Assembly (NCBI GenBank): GCA_031379665.1
Contig: JANNFI010000034.1
Coordinates: 10,674-74,673 of the forward strand
Length of the DNA: 64,000 nucleotides
Origin: SZUA-254 sp031379665
GTDB taxonomy: Bacteria; Bacteroidota; Ignavibacteria; UBA10030; SZUA-254
Reading direction: 5' to 3'
Positions within the stretch are counted from its first letter, which is position 1, and each line of letters begins with the position of its first letter. The notes beneath the pieces were generated by a model, which worked only from the letters and a program-made list of their open reading frames with translations, ran no database searches and was not told the origin of the DNA. This document shows positions 1-9,360 of this stretch, in pieces. The position numbers and the translations under genes are program-made.

Positions 1-1891
1 GCCCGGTGTTCATCGCCGCCCAGTGGATCCCGCTGTCGACGCTCACAAAGATCCCGTCGCCGAACGTGGCCGCGAAATAAATCCTGTGGTCGTTCGGATG
101 GATCAGCACGGATCGGACGGAATGCGTCGCGGGCAGCTGCGCGAGGAGCGACCACGCGCTCCCGCCGTTGCTGCTCCGGTAGACCCTGCCGCTGTCGACG
201 CCGGCATACAGGACGTTGCTGTTGGCGTAATCGACGGTCACCGAGCGGACATCATGGTCGGTGGGCAGGAAACCGTTCGCGGCGGTAAAGTTCGTCCAGC
301 TCGACCCGCCGTTGGTCGTCTTGAAGAGGAACAGAGAGTCCGTTCCCGCGTACAGGGTATTCACATTCGAGGGGTCCAGCGTCGCCGACCTGATTGCCGT
401 CGACGCTGGAATCCCCGTATTGACCGCACTCCAGCCCGCGCCGCCGTTCGTCGTCTTGTAGATACCGTTTCCCGTACCGGCGTATACGACATCCACGTTC
501 CCCGGGTCGGCGACGAGGGTCCGCACGAAGATGTTCATCGAGGCGGCATCGGTAAGTGTCCACGTCGTCCCGCCGTCGGCGCTCCTGTACACGCCGGAGC
601 CATAGGCTGCCGCGTACACGATCGACGGATTGCCCGTGATGGCGAATGAAGTGATGGAATTGACGGTATTCAGTGTTGCCGCTTTCGTCCATGTCGAACC
701 CTGGTCGGTCGACCTCCATATCCCGTCGCCGAAATTGGTGCCGAGGAGGATGTCGCCGTTCCCGTTGACGGCAACGGCGCGGGCGTAGGTCCCCAGCATG
801 CCTGCGTTTCTCGCGGACCATGTGAGCCCCGTGTTGAGACTTCGGTAGACCCCCGCCCCTTCGGTGCCGAGGTAGACCTCGTCCGGATTCGGGTCGTTGA
901 CATCGATGCTACTCACGACCGCGGCCGTCCCGGGAAGCCCGCCACCCGCGACCCAGCCGAGCGTGGTGTCCCCGAGATCGCGAGCATAAAACCCACCGAG
1001 CGAGTCGGTCCCCGCAAACCGGTGCGTCTGACTGAACGCAACCGCGTTGATCTGCAGATCGGGGAGCGGGCCGGGAGTCGTCTCTGCGTTGATCTGCGTC
1101 CAGTTGGTCCCGGCATTGGTCGACTTGTACACACCCCTGTTCGCGGTCCCGATGATGAGGCCGGTCGCGGGAGAATTCGAACTGATCGCGATCGAACGGA
1201 CGCTGCTCCTGATACCGATAACGGGTTGGACTTGGATCCACGTCGATCCCGCGTCGGTACTCCGGAAGAGCGCACCGCCGGCCGAGATGTCGAGAATGGA
1301 TCCGCCTGCATAGAGTGAGTCCGCACCGTAAACGCCGATGGACCAGACGTGGGTGAGCGTTTCAAGAGTGACCGGGTCTGTGATGGTGACCGTCGACCAC
1401 GAAGCGCCGAGGTCCGTGCTCCGGTAGATGCCGTTTCCATAGGTGCCGGCGTAGACCGTTCCGCCCGCCGGGTCATAGGCGAGCGCCCTCACTGAGAAGG
1501 GGGTAGCCTGCGAGAGCGCCCAGAGCGAACCCGCGTTTGTGGTCTTGTAGACGCCGTCGTTCGTGCCGGCGAAAACCAGGCTATCGGAGATGACCGCGAG
1601 CGACCGGACGTAGGTGTTCGTAAGCCCGTTCTGCCTGGGGTTCCAGGTCGCGCCCCCGTTTGTGCTCCTGAAGACCCCCCATCCGAATGCCCCGGCATAG
1701 ACCACCGAGGTGTCCTGGGGTGAGACAACGACGGTCTTGATGACTTTATAGCTGGGGCCCAAATTTGTCCACCCCGCGGCGGCGTGAAACGTTTCGACGA
1801 CGAGGAGTATGGAGACCGCGATCGACGACAATGATGTTTTCGTAATGTTCCCTTTCGAATGATCGTGATGAGTGGGGACGGGTGTAAACAT
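1..1891 (-). CDS. Secreted BNR/Ycf48-like repeat protein, partial (C-terminus beyond left edge)
   Basis: About 630 codons are readable without a stop and the frame continues past the left edge, so the C-terminus is missing. A hydrophobic signal-like segment (SIAVSILLVV) precedes many repeats of the form GVYKTTNAGSxW followed by VYAGT, typical of BNR/sialidase-type or photosystem-stability-like beta-propeller repeats. Such proteins are usually exported, and in FCB bacteria often carry a sorting tag at the unseen end. The ATG at 1891 gives a long n-region. Starts inside it, such as a TTG near 1842 or an ATT just after AAAGGG, would give a more normal signal peptide. Ligand and function are unknown; no catalytic residues were recognised. 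Confidence 0.8.
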   Translation of the reverse strand, partial: MFTPVPTHHDHSKGNITKTSLSSIAVSILLVVETFHAAAGWTNLGPSYKVIKTVVVSPQDTSVVYAGAFGWGVFRSTNGGATWNPRQNGLTNTYVRSLAVISDSLVFAGTNDGVYKTTNAGSLWALSQATPFSVRALAYDPAGGTVYAGTYGNGIYRSTDLGASWSTVTITDPVTLETLTHVWSIGVYGADSLYAGGSILDISAGGALFRSTDAGSTWIQVQPVIGIRSSVRSIAISSNSPATGLIIGTANRGVYKSTNAGTNWTQINAETTPGPLPDLQINAVAFSQTHRFAGTDSLGGFYARDLGDTTLGWVAGGGLPGTAAVVSSIDVNDPNPDEVYLGTEGAGVYRSLNTGLTWSARNAGMLGTYARAVAVNGNGDILLGTNFGDGIWRSTDQGSTWTKAATLNTVNSITSFAITGNPSIVYAAAYGSGVYRSADGGTTWTLTDAASMNIFVRTLVADPGNVDVVYAGTGNGIYKTTNGGAGWSAVNTGIPASTAIRSATLDPSNVNTLYAGTDSLFLFKTTNGGSSWTNFTAANGFLPTDHDVRSVTVDYANSNVLYAGVDSGRVYRSSNGGSAWSLLAQLPATHSVRSVLIHPNDHRIYFAATFGDGIFVSVDSGIHWAAMNTG

Positions 1892-2186
1892 CCTTGACGC
1901 AACCCCCCGAATCAATGGGTCAACGGACTCATTCTTTCACAGGATCGGGGGTCGCGGGGTAATGTGTATCGGACGGGAATTCGGGATATTCCCTGAAGAA
2001 CAGCGAGGCATAAAGAGCCGAGGCATCGAGTTTTACTGAAGAAACAAGCGACTCGGACGCCTGTGGATATGATCAATACGTAGTTGATTCACTAAACTAT
2101 CATTTTCCCGAACAAGAGTCAATATTGGTCCTCCGATCGCCAGCATTGGGATTACCCCATTTCATGGACAGCGAGGTAAACCAGAA
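1892..2186. other. Non-coding stretch between BNR gene and integrase remnant
   Basis: No convincing gene is seen. The stretch is visibly richer in A and T than its surroundings, especially around 2060-2180. It presumably holds the promoter of the leftward BNR gene, but I could not pick out a confident promoter. Confidence 0.4.
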
Positions 2187-2543
2187 TCATTTGTTGTTGT
2201 TCAAAAGCCACTGGTGATTTGTAACCGAGGGACGGGTGCCGCGTACCCGTTCGTAGAACTGCTCAGGATACTCGAACAGTCCAGGCACGCTTGGAGTGAG
2301 ATCATCGAGAGACACCGCGTCGAGGGGGGATTTTCTGTGAATACCCGCCGTTGAATTCTGTCCGAGATCCAACCTGTTCACCGTAGCATGCTGCATTTCA
2401 GCCTGCAGGTGCGAATATACCGGCGTTACCGCAATACTCGAGCGATCAAGTGGTTTCTGCACCTCGCAGGTCGACACCCCATTCCGCACCAACCAGCTTG
2501 CGAAGCCGTGTCGGAGGGAGTGGAAGGGGAGTCCGGGACCCAC
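2187..2543 (-). pseudogene. Tyrosine recombinase (phage integrase) C-terminal remnant
   Basis: The first 55 or so residues match the C-terminal catalytic part of XerC/D-like tyrosine recombinases: HSLRHGFASWLV (the HxxR box), a stretch aligning with GVxxxEVQKLLGHSSIAVT, and VYSHL with the nucleophilic tyrosine. The usual LGHSS is LDRSS here, so the second catalytic histidine is lost. A stop lies in frame shortly upstream of the GTG at 2543, so the N-terminal DNA-binding region and first catalytic arginine are absent. The tail after the tyrosine does not look like integrase. I read it as a decayed mobile-element fragment, not a working gene. Confidence 0.75.
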
Positions 2544-3186
2544 GGCGCGGCGGGGATCCGGCGGTGATTTTGGGATATCTGAGCATCACAGCTTTTGAGT
2601 GCGAAAATTCTGCGTACCGGTCAGGTTGGTCAGGACTACTCTTACTTTCCACATCCCCACCTGGCCGGCGTCACTCTGGAAGGTACCGTTGGCGGATGAT
2701 GAACTTGAGTACCGCTGGACCTGGTTTGAGTCGAATTGATCCATTCCTTTCGCTTAATTACCCGGCACACGGTTTTTCAATTGAGGCATGACAATGCCTG
2801 GCTCCCATTAATCCGGGTGGACGTCGACAGATACACAAGAAGGCTTTTGATGCGAAACATCCGATGATGGTCGAAATAAATCTGACCGGATATCGGCGGT
2901 CGACAAGTTCCTGTCCGGCAACATCATCCAGCATTACAACCACGGGAGAAACGGGATAAACGTGCGGATCTGTCGTGCCGAGGCAGATCGGTCGGGATGA
3001 AGCCTGAAAAAATCCGCGAGATTCTCCCATTCCATCAATGCCGGAGGATTTTCCATCCTCAGCGATGCACTGTTGAATTCCTCGACAGGTTTGTTTATTA
3101 TTCGCTGTTTGCCGCCCGCAAGGTAGCTGTCTCTTTCCTGGGGGTGGAGGAATTATTTTCGACGAGGACATGCTCCGGGTCGATGC
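2544..3186. other. Gene-poor stretch upstream of the membrane/TPR gene
   Basis: About 640 bases without a gene I can support. Short open frames on both strands show no recognisable domain and unconvincing composition. It adjoins the integrase remnant, so it may be decayed mobile DNA. No direct or terminal inverted repeats were evident by eye. Confidence 0.4.
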
Positions 3187-5226
3187 ATGAAAACCGGTCT
3201 GGCAGCGGCGATCATCGTGGTCACAATCCTGGCTGCGCTGCATCTCGCGGCGCTCTTCCTTCCGCCGGGGCTGACCTGGGGATTTCATTTCCTGGAATTC
3301 CTCGGGCCGGTCCACGTGGCGGCGTACGCACTCCTCGTTGCGCTCCTCGTCGCAGCAGTTCGTACCGGCAGGATCGATCCAGTCGTCGATCGCCTCGGCG
3401 CGGCGTGCCGTGACCGCGCGACCCTCTTCTTCACCGCCTCGCTGGCGCTTTTCGTCGCCGCAGGATTCGCCTTCCGCATCGACGTGCCGCTCCTCGGGGA
3501 TAGTTGGTTCCTGGTGACGAACTTCGCCGGGGCGCTCCGTGGGACCGAGGAAATCCTGCCTCGTCACGAACCGCTCGCCACCTACTACCTCTCGTTCGTC
3601 ATCGGGCTCTTCGGCGTCAAGACCTACCAGGGGTTCCTCACCGCTTTTTTCGCGGGAGGAATGGTGCTCGGCGCCGGGTTCCTCGGGACGACGTTCGCGG
3701 CAACGCGACTTCTGTTCCCCGAACACCGTGAACGGGCGATCGCCTGGCTGACGGTCTGCTCGCTCCCCTGCCTCGTCCTTTTCTTCGGCTACGTCGAGAC
3801 CTACGCCGTCGTCTTGTTCGCCCTCTCGCTGTACACGCTCGCGGGCGCGCTCTATCTCCGCGGGCGGGTGCCGTTCGTCGTCCCGGCGGTCGCCTTCCTC
3901 CTTCAGGCGCTCACCCATTACCTCACCGTGCTCACCCTCCCCGGGCTCTGTTACCTCGCCTGGATCGGGCTCAGGCGGGGAAAGCGCAACGACGTCGCGC
4001 TCGGCGTCGGGTTTTCCTGCGTCGCGTTTCTGCTGATCCTCATCGCGATCGGGTTCGACGTCGCGGACTATGTCTCCCAGGTCCCGCACAAGCACTATCT
4101 CCCCCTATTCACGCCCGACGACCAGGTGGAGCGGTATTCGTCCCCCTACACTCTCTTTTCACCCTTCCATTTCCTCGATCTTGCCAACCTCTCGCTGCTC
4201 CTGCTCGCGCCGGCGATCGGGATGGTCGTTGTCCGGTTCGCGATGAGACGGAGCATCTCCCCCGGTGGGACGGGCGGGACGGGCGAGACATCCGGCGCCC
4301 GTACGGCGAATCCGGCGAGAGGAGATACCCTCATCCCACCCCCATCCGACTCCGAATGGTTCCTCCTCGCCTGCGTCCTCCCGGTCGCGCTCTTCGGCTT
4401 CGTCGCGAAGTTCGACCTTGGCACCGCCCGCGACTGGGACGTGCTGGGTCCGTATTCATTCCTCTTCGTTCTCCTCGCCCTGGCATGGTGGTTCCGGCGC
4501 ATCCCGCCGCCCGCCTCGACCCGCATCCTTTCCGTCATCACGCTCGGCACGCTCCTCAACGGGCTGCTCTGGTGGTCGGTTGTCGGCTCGGATTCGCCGG
4601 CCGTCGATCGATTTCGGACCTTGATGGACCATCGTCTCAACGGCCAGGGGGGGATGTACAGTGCGAGCCTGTACCTTTCCCGCTACTACCGTCAGATGGG
4701 GAGAGGGAGCGAAGAGTCGGCGGAGCTCTGGCTGCAGTATCTCTTGCGGTACCCAGGGGACATCCGGGCGTACCGAAACGTCCTCACCAATACGAAGGAG
4801 GAAGGCGCGACGGCCGCGGCCGACAAAATCAGGGGATGGTCGCAGGCCTTCAACCGGAACCCGCTCACCGACGCCACGATGGTGACGCTCGCCCTCGAGT
4901 GGGGCAACGCGGCCCTTGCGGAGAACCGCGACACCGACGCGGAACTGTTCTTCGAAGCGGCCCTCGACGTGGACAAACGGAATGCCCCGGCCTGGAACAA
5001 CCTCGGGACCGTCCACGCCCGCAGGGAGGAGTACGCCGCCGCCGCCGCGATGTTCAACCAGGCAGTCGAGCTCGACCCGATCTTCGCCGATGCCTGGTTC
5101 AACCTCGGTCGCGCCTGGCTCGCCACCGGCAGAAGCACCGAAGCGCGGCAGGCCTTCAGCGAGTCGGCGCGTCTCGGGAACAGATCGGCGAGGTCGCTTC
5201 TCTCGACCGGGACCGTCCAGCCGTAG
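3187..5226 (+). CDS. Polytopic membrane protein with C-terminal TPR repeats
   Basis: A 679-residue protein. Roughly residues 1-435 hold about ten hydrophobic membrane segments with an early acidic motif (LLGDSWF near residue 100), reminiscent of GT-C-type glycosyltransferases. A Gly/Pro-rich loop sits near 355-380. The last 150 residues are soluble and contain TPR units (AWNNLGTVHARREEYAAAAAMF, then DAWFNLGRAWLATG). The arrangement resembles Tmtc-like or O-antigen-type membrane enzymes with TPR tails. The next gene, a second polytopic protein, starts 7 bases after the stop, suggesting a shared transcript and a shared role in envelope glycans. Donor and acceptor are not predictable. Confidence 0.72.
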   Translation: MKTGLAAAIIVVTILAALHLAALFLPPGLTWGFHFLEFLGPVHVAAYALLVALLVAAVRTGRIDPVVDRLGAACRDRATLFFTASLALFVAAGFAFRIDVPLLGDSWFLVTNFAGALRGTEEILPRHEPLATYYLSFVIGLFGVKTYQGFLTAFFAGGMVLGAGFLGTTFAATRLLFPEHRERAIAWLTVCSLPCLVLFFGYVETYAVVLFALSLYTLAGALYLRGRVPFVVPAVAFLLQALTHYLTVLTLPGLCYLAWIGLRRGKRNDVALGVGFSCVAFLLILIAIGFDVADYVSQVPHKHYLPLFTPDDQVERYSSPYTLFSPFHFLDLANLSLLLLAPAIGMVVVRFAMRRSISPGGTGGTGETSGARTANPARGDTLIPPPSDSEWFLLACVLPVALFGFVAKFDLGTARDWDVLGPYSFLFVLLALAWWFRRIPPPASTRILSVITLGTLLNGLLWWSVVGSDSPAVDRFRTLMDHRLNGQGGMYSASLYLSRYYRQMGRGSEESAELWLQYLLRYPGDIRAYRNVLTNTKEEGATAAADKIRGWSQAFNRNPLTDATMVTLALEWGNAALAENRDTDAELFFEAALDVDKRNAPAWNNLGTVHARREEYAAAAAMFNQAVELDPIFADAWFNLGRAWLATGRSTEARQAFSESARLGNRSARSLLSTGTVQP

Positions 5227-5233
5227 GCGTTCA

Positions 5234-6916
5234 ATGAATGACGCCCAGGGGAAGAAAGCCGGCAGGTTCGGTCGAATCGCGGGCATCATCGAAGGACGCC
5301 CGGGAACGGCTGCCGGGATTCTGATCGCCGCGCTCCTCGCGCTCGCCTGGGCGCACCGGTTCGTTCAGGACGACGCGTTCATCTCGTTCCGGTATGCGAA
5401 AAATCTCGTCGACGGAATCGGGCTCTCCTGGAATGCCGGGGAACGCGTCGAGGGATACACGAACTTCCTCTGGACCCTGCTGGTCGCCCTCGGGCTTCAG
5501 CTCGGCGCCGAGCCCGTGGCTTTCACGCAGACGCTCGGCCTTCTCCTCTTCGCCTGGTCCCTCGCACTCACCTGGCTTCTCGCGCAATCGATGGGGCTCG
5601 GGACCGCGGCCTCGCTCGCAGCGCTCCTCCTCACCGGCGCCAACTACACCTTTTCATCGTACGCCACCGGCGGACTCGAAACGCCTCTCGTCACGGCGAT
5701 CTTCCTGACCGGGCTCCTCGTCGCGGCGCGGGTGATGTCCGGGGATCTGGAGCGCGGCCGCGGGCTCCTGGCGCTCTCCGGCCTGTGCACCGCCGGCATC
5801 CTCACCAGGATGGACACGGCCGTCCTCTTCGCCGGGCCGCTCCTGGCGCTCTTCGTCGGCGGATCAGTCCCCCCGGATGGAATGAGGCGGCGGATCGCCA
5901 CCGACCTCGCCAGGATCGCGGTCATTCCGGTCGTCTGCGTAGGGTGCTGGCTCGCCTGGAAACATTCCTACTACGGAGACCTCCTCCCCCGCGCCTTCTA
6001 CCTGAAGGCCGTGAGCGCGTCGTCGCTCGAGCGGGGGTTCAGGTATTTCTACTCGTTCATCGTCTCGTACAGCCTCACGCCCTTCGTCTTCTTCTGCATC
6101 TTCTTCTTCGGGTTGATCTTCCGGAGGGAGAACAGAGTCCAGCTGATGATGGCGGCGACCGCCACGCTCTGGTTCTTCTACGTGCTGAAGGTCGGGGGCG
6201 ACTTCATGGAGTTCAGATTCCTGGTCCCGGTGATCCCGCCGATGATGGTCCTGCTCGTGTGGCTCCTCTTCTCGTGCGCCGTCAGGACGTGGATCAGGGC
6301 GGTCGGCCTCGTCCTCGCGCTCGGAGGAAGTTTCCACCACGCCACCACCTTCAGCTACGATTACGAGACCGGCATCGAGCCGATCGGGATGCTCCGCGGT
6401 CATCTTTACGCGCCCGGAGAACAGTGGGTGGGGATCGGGAGGGCGCTCGCGGGGGCGTTTCGACCGTCGGACGGCGTGGTGATTGCGACGACGGCCGCCG
6501 GGGCCATTCCATACTATTCCGGTTTGCGGAGTGTCGATATGCTCGGGTTGAATGAACCGCCGGCGCCAAAGATGAAAGAGGCGGGCGGCGATGGCGAAAG
6601 CGGGGAAGACGAAGCGGGGTCGCGGGGCGTTGCCGTAGGGACCATCCCCGGCCACCAGCGGGTGCTGACGTTCGAATACCTGAACGGCCGCGGAGTGAAC
6701 CTCATCATCTCACATCCGATCGTCTCGAGGATCGGGGATCCGCCCGGCGCGCTCCCGCTCCTCCCGGCCGCCGGCCCCCTTCACCTGAACACAAAGGTGA
6801 TCAGCCTCCCGATCGGCGGCGGTTACCAGGTCGAAGCGCTCTATATCAGGTCGAATGCCGCAGTCGACTCGGCCATCGCCAGGAACGGCTGGCCCGTCCG
6901 GACAGTGGTCTTTTAA
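5234..6916 (+). CDS. Polytopic membrane protein, GT-C glycosyltransferase-like
   Basis: A 560-residue protein starting at the ATG just after the previous stop. Following a first membrane segment it shows FVQDDAFISFRYAKNLVDG then ERVEGYTNFLW, the first-loop signature seen in a family of predicted GT-C-type membrane glycosyltransferases, where the aspartates are the expected catalytic base and metal ligand. About ten hydrophobic segments follow, then a soluble C-terminal domain of about 170 residues. It is probably cotranscribed with the TPR membrane protein upstream. Its stop overlaps the convergent S41 protease stop by 4 bases, so the two operons end against each other. Confidence 0.75.
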   Translation: MNDAQGKKAGRFGRIAGIIEGRPGTAAGILIAALLALAWAHRFVQDDAFISFRYAKNLVDGIGLSWNAGERVEGYTNFLWTLLVALGLQLGAEPVAFTQTLGLLLFAWSLALTWLLAQSMGLGTAASLAALLLTGANYTFSSYATGGLETPLVTAIFLTGLLVAARVMSGDLERGRGLLALSGLCTAGILTRMDTAVLFAGPLLALFVGGSVPPDGMRRRIATDLARIAVIPVVCVGCWLAWKHSYYGDLLPRAFYLKAVSASSLERGFRYFYSFIVSYSLTPFVFFCIFFFGLIFRRENRVQLMMAATATLWFFYVLKVGGDFMEFRFLVPVIPPMMVLLVWLLFSCAVRTWIRAVGLVLALGGSFHHATTFSYDYETGIEPIGMLRGHLYAPGEQWVGIGRALAGAFRPSDGVVIATTAAGAIPYYSGLRSVDMLGLNEPPAPKMKEAGGDGESGEDEAGSRGVAVGTIPGHQRVLTFEYLNGRGVNLIISHPIVSRIGDPPGALPLLPAAGPLHLNTKVISLPIGGGYQVEALYIRSNAAVDSAIARNGWPVRTVVF

Positions 6917-8607
6917 TTTTCCTTCTCCGTCCCGAAGGTCAGCCTGCGGTCGTACTCACTCCGGTTTGCGAGGATGCCGACGGCGGCCGCGAGCTGGCCG
7001 TCGCCCTTCAACCCCGCTTCGATCCTCGCGGCCTCTCCCCCGGCCATCCCCTTCAGCTCGGTCTCGATGGCCGCGACGATTTCGTCGCGGTGGTCGACGA
7101 TGGAACTCTCGGCGAGCCTGGCCAGTCGTTTCCGAAGTTCCACGATTTCCGCCACCACCGCCGTGTCGGCGCCCGATTCCCTCACGAGGCGGGCGGTTTC
7201 GTCGAGGTGGTTCACCGCATCGTCCTCGTATCGGAACTCCTCCACTTCCAGGAACTTCTTGAATTTTGAGAGCAGGGTGTCCGGCCCTTCGACCGGGCCG
7301 GGGTGTTCACGACGATAAGCCGCGGCGAAGCGGAAAAACATCGACTGGCGCATCAGCGCGCCGTAGACCGGGCTGCGCCTGGCCTCTTCCACCACGGTAT
7401 CGGGCGCGACTCCGCCGTTGGCGAATTCGCTTCGCCCCTTCGACGTTTTGAAGGAGGCTTTCGCCACCGCGGTGTCCTTGAGGCCGCCGTTCGCATAGTC
7501 GATCTCCTGCAGGCAGCGGCCGCTCGGCGTGTAGTATTTCGCCGTCGTGATCTTGAGCTGCGTATTGTAGACGAGCGGCGTGACGGTTTGCACGAGTCCC
7601 TTCCCGAAGGAGCGGGTCCCGAGGATCACCCCGCGGTCGAGGTCCTGAATCGCGGCCGCGACGATCTCGCTTGCGCTCGCGCTGTTATTATTGACGAGCA
7701 CGACAAGCGGCAGATTGCTCGCGATCGGGTCCGAGGTCGAGAAGTATTTCCGTTCGCTCTCCGGCTTCCTCCCCTTCGTGCTGACGATCAGGCTCCCCTT
7801 CGGGAGGAATTTTCCCACCACGTCCACCGCCGCGTCGAGCAGTCCGCCCGGGTTGTTCCGGAGGTCGAGGACGACCCCGCGAAGGGTCCCACGCAGCCTG
7901 AAGTCCTTCAGCGCGAGGGCGATCTCGTCTCCCGCGTCGCGGGAGAACCGCTCCAGGCGGATGTAGCCAATCCCATCGCCCACCATCCCGGCGTAACTGA
8001 CGTTACTCAGCCGGATCTCCTCACGCACGAGGATGAATTCGAGGGGGGCGTCCTCCCCGTCCCGGTCGATGACGAGCTTCACTTCAGTCCCCGGGTTCCC
8101 CCTGGTCAGGACCCTGACTTCCGACGGTTTCAGGTCGGCGATCGCCCGGTCGTCGATCTTCATGACCCGATCGCCCGGTATGAGCCCCTGCTTCTGTGCG
8201 GAGTAACCGTCCATGACCGACATGATGGTGATGTGGCCGTCGCGGGTACCCACGGTGACTCCGATCCCCCCGTACCGGCCGCTGGTGATGAGCTCGACCT
8301 CGTCGCCCTCTTCGTCGTTGATGAAGTTGGTATAGGGGTCGAGCGACGAGAGCATCCCCTCGATCCCGGCCTCCATCAGTTCCAGCGGTTCGATCTCGTC
8401 GACGTAATTCATCGAGACCTCACGGTACACGCGGCCGTAGACGTCGATCCCCTTGTTCAGCTGGTAGAAGAAGTCGTCGCCCGGCAGAGTGAACCCCGAC
8501 AGGATGGCGACCACGACGACGAGCGCCCCCGCCGGCAGCCTTCGCAGACGCCGCGGTGCCGCACCCGTCGTGCGCGAGGCCGGGACCGATCCGATCAATT
8601 TTTTCAT
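6913..8607 (-). CDS. ctpA: S41 family C-terminal processing peptidase
   Basis: A 564-residue exported serine protease of the CtpA/Prc family. A hydrophobic N-terminal segment (residues 24-42) should act as signal or anchor. A PDZ domain covers about 112-195 (RYGGIGVTV, then GLIPGDRVMKIDD). The peptidase core carries the Ser-Lys dyad: Ser311 in NNNSASASEI and Lys336 in SFGKGLVQ, 25 residues apart as in Escherichia coli Prc. The C-terminal 150 residues are charged and helical. It would cut periplasmic substrates near their C-termini. Its ATG overlaps the tmk stop (ATGA), so both are likely on one message. Confidence 0.93.
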   Translation of the reverse strand: MKKLIGSVPASRTTGAAPRRLRRLPAGALVVVVAILSGFTLPGDDFFYQLNKGIDVYGRVYREVSMNYVDEIEPLELMEAGIEGMLSSLDPYTNFINDEEGDEVELITSGRYGGIGVTVGTRDGHITIMSVMDGYSAQKQGLIPGDRVMKIDDRAIADLKPSEVRVLTRGNPGTEVKLVIDRDGEDAPLEFILVREEIRLSNVSYAGMVGDGIGYIRLERFSRDAGDEIALALKDFRLRGTLRGVVLDLRNNPGGLLDAAVDVVGKFLPKGSLIVSTKGRKPESERKYFSTSDPIASNLPLVVLVNNNSASASEIVAAAIQDLDRGVILGTRSFGKGLVQTVTPLVYNTQLKITTAKYYTPSGRCLQEIDYANGGLKDTAVAKASFKTSKGRSEFANGGVAPDTVVEEARRSPVYGALMRQSMFFRFAAAYRREHPGPVEGPDTLLSKFKKFLEVEEFRYEDDAVNHLDETARLVRESGADTAVVAEIVELRKRLARLAESSIVDHRDEIVAAIETELKGMAGGEAARIEAGLKGDGQLAAAVGILANRSEYDRRLTFGTEKEN

Positions 8608-9236
8608 TTAGCGTCCTTCGGCAAGTTGAGTTTATTGGCGATCACCGTCCAGATCGCCCCGTGCGTTTCTTCGACTGTCCCGACACCGCGAATGACCGCC
8701 ACGCGGTCCGGCTCGCTCTCCGCGATCCGGCGGTATCCTTCCGCGACCTTCGCGTAGAATTCGTCGCCCGACCGTTCGATCCGATCGGGCGCGCTCCCGG
8801 CCTTCAGTTTTCGCCGGCGGATCTCTTCCCGCTCCACTTCCACGTATAGCGTCAGGTCGGGTCTTGTTCCGCCCGTGGCGAACCTGTTGATGGCGCCGAC
8901 GTCGGCGAGCGGGAGGTCCCGGCCGTGGCCCTGGTAGGCGGTCGTGGAGTCGTAAAAGCGGTCGCAGACGACGATCGTTCCCTCCCGGACCAGCGGGACG
9001 ATCACCTCCCTCACAAGCTGCGCGCGCGCGGCGTTGAAGAGCAGCAGCTCCGAGACCGGATCGATCGCAAGGTGGCCCTTGTCGAGAAGGATCGCCCTGA
9101 TCCTCTCGGAGAGTTCGGTCCCGCCCGGCTCCCGGACGTACTTCACCCGATTCCCGAGGGAAACCAGCCGTTCGACCGCCAGACGCGCCTGCGTGGTCTT
9201 CCCGGAATAGTCGATGCCTTCGAACGTGATGAACAT
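8604..9236 (-). CDS. tmk: Thymidylate kinase
   Basis: A 210-residue dTMP kinase, which phosphorylates dTMP to dTDP for DNA synthesis. The P-loop is at the N-terminus (FEGIDYSGKTTQ), with Tyr where most homologues have Gly. The DR motif (VVCDRFYDSTTAYQG) and a lid region with RRRKLKAG follow. The ATG at 9236 is chosen because translation further upstream gives a low-complexity extension with no family match, and the resulting length equals the normal family length. It overlaps ctpA by 4 bases. Confidence 0.94.
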   Translation of the reverse strand: MFITFEGIDYSGKTTQARLAVERLVSLGNRVKYVREPGGTELSERIRAILLDKGHLAIDPVSELLLFNAARAQLVREVIVPLVREGTIVVCDRFYDSTTAYQGHGRDLPLADVGAINRFATGGTRPDLTLYVEVEREEIRRRKLKAGSAPDRIERSGDEFYAKVAEGYRRIAESEPDRVAVIRGVGTVEETHGAIWTVIANKLNLPKDAK

Positions 9237-9360
9237 TGTGAAGGAAAAGTAGTCAAAATCCCATTTTGTTCCAATACAACGGCCGGGGAGCGCCGGTGAG
9301 ACCTTGCCTCTGGAGCTATTTTTGCCTATGTTATCGGGCTCGCTGTCTTCAATCCGGTGA

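Noticed and set aside
2758..4095. Long minus-strand open frame of 445 codons
   Set aside because: It lies mostly antisense to the membrane/TPR gene, is very rich in Arg, Glu and Asp with no domain, and its downstream part is low quality. Typical shadow frame in GC-rich DNA.
7303..8757. Plus-strand open frame of 484 codons
   Set aside because: Antisense to ctpA and the tmk end; composition is rich in Arg and Asp and has no recognisable motif.
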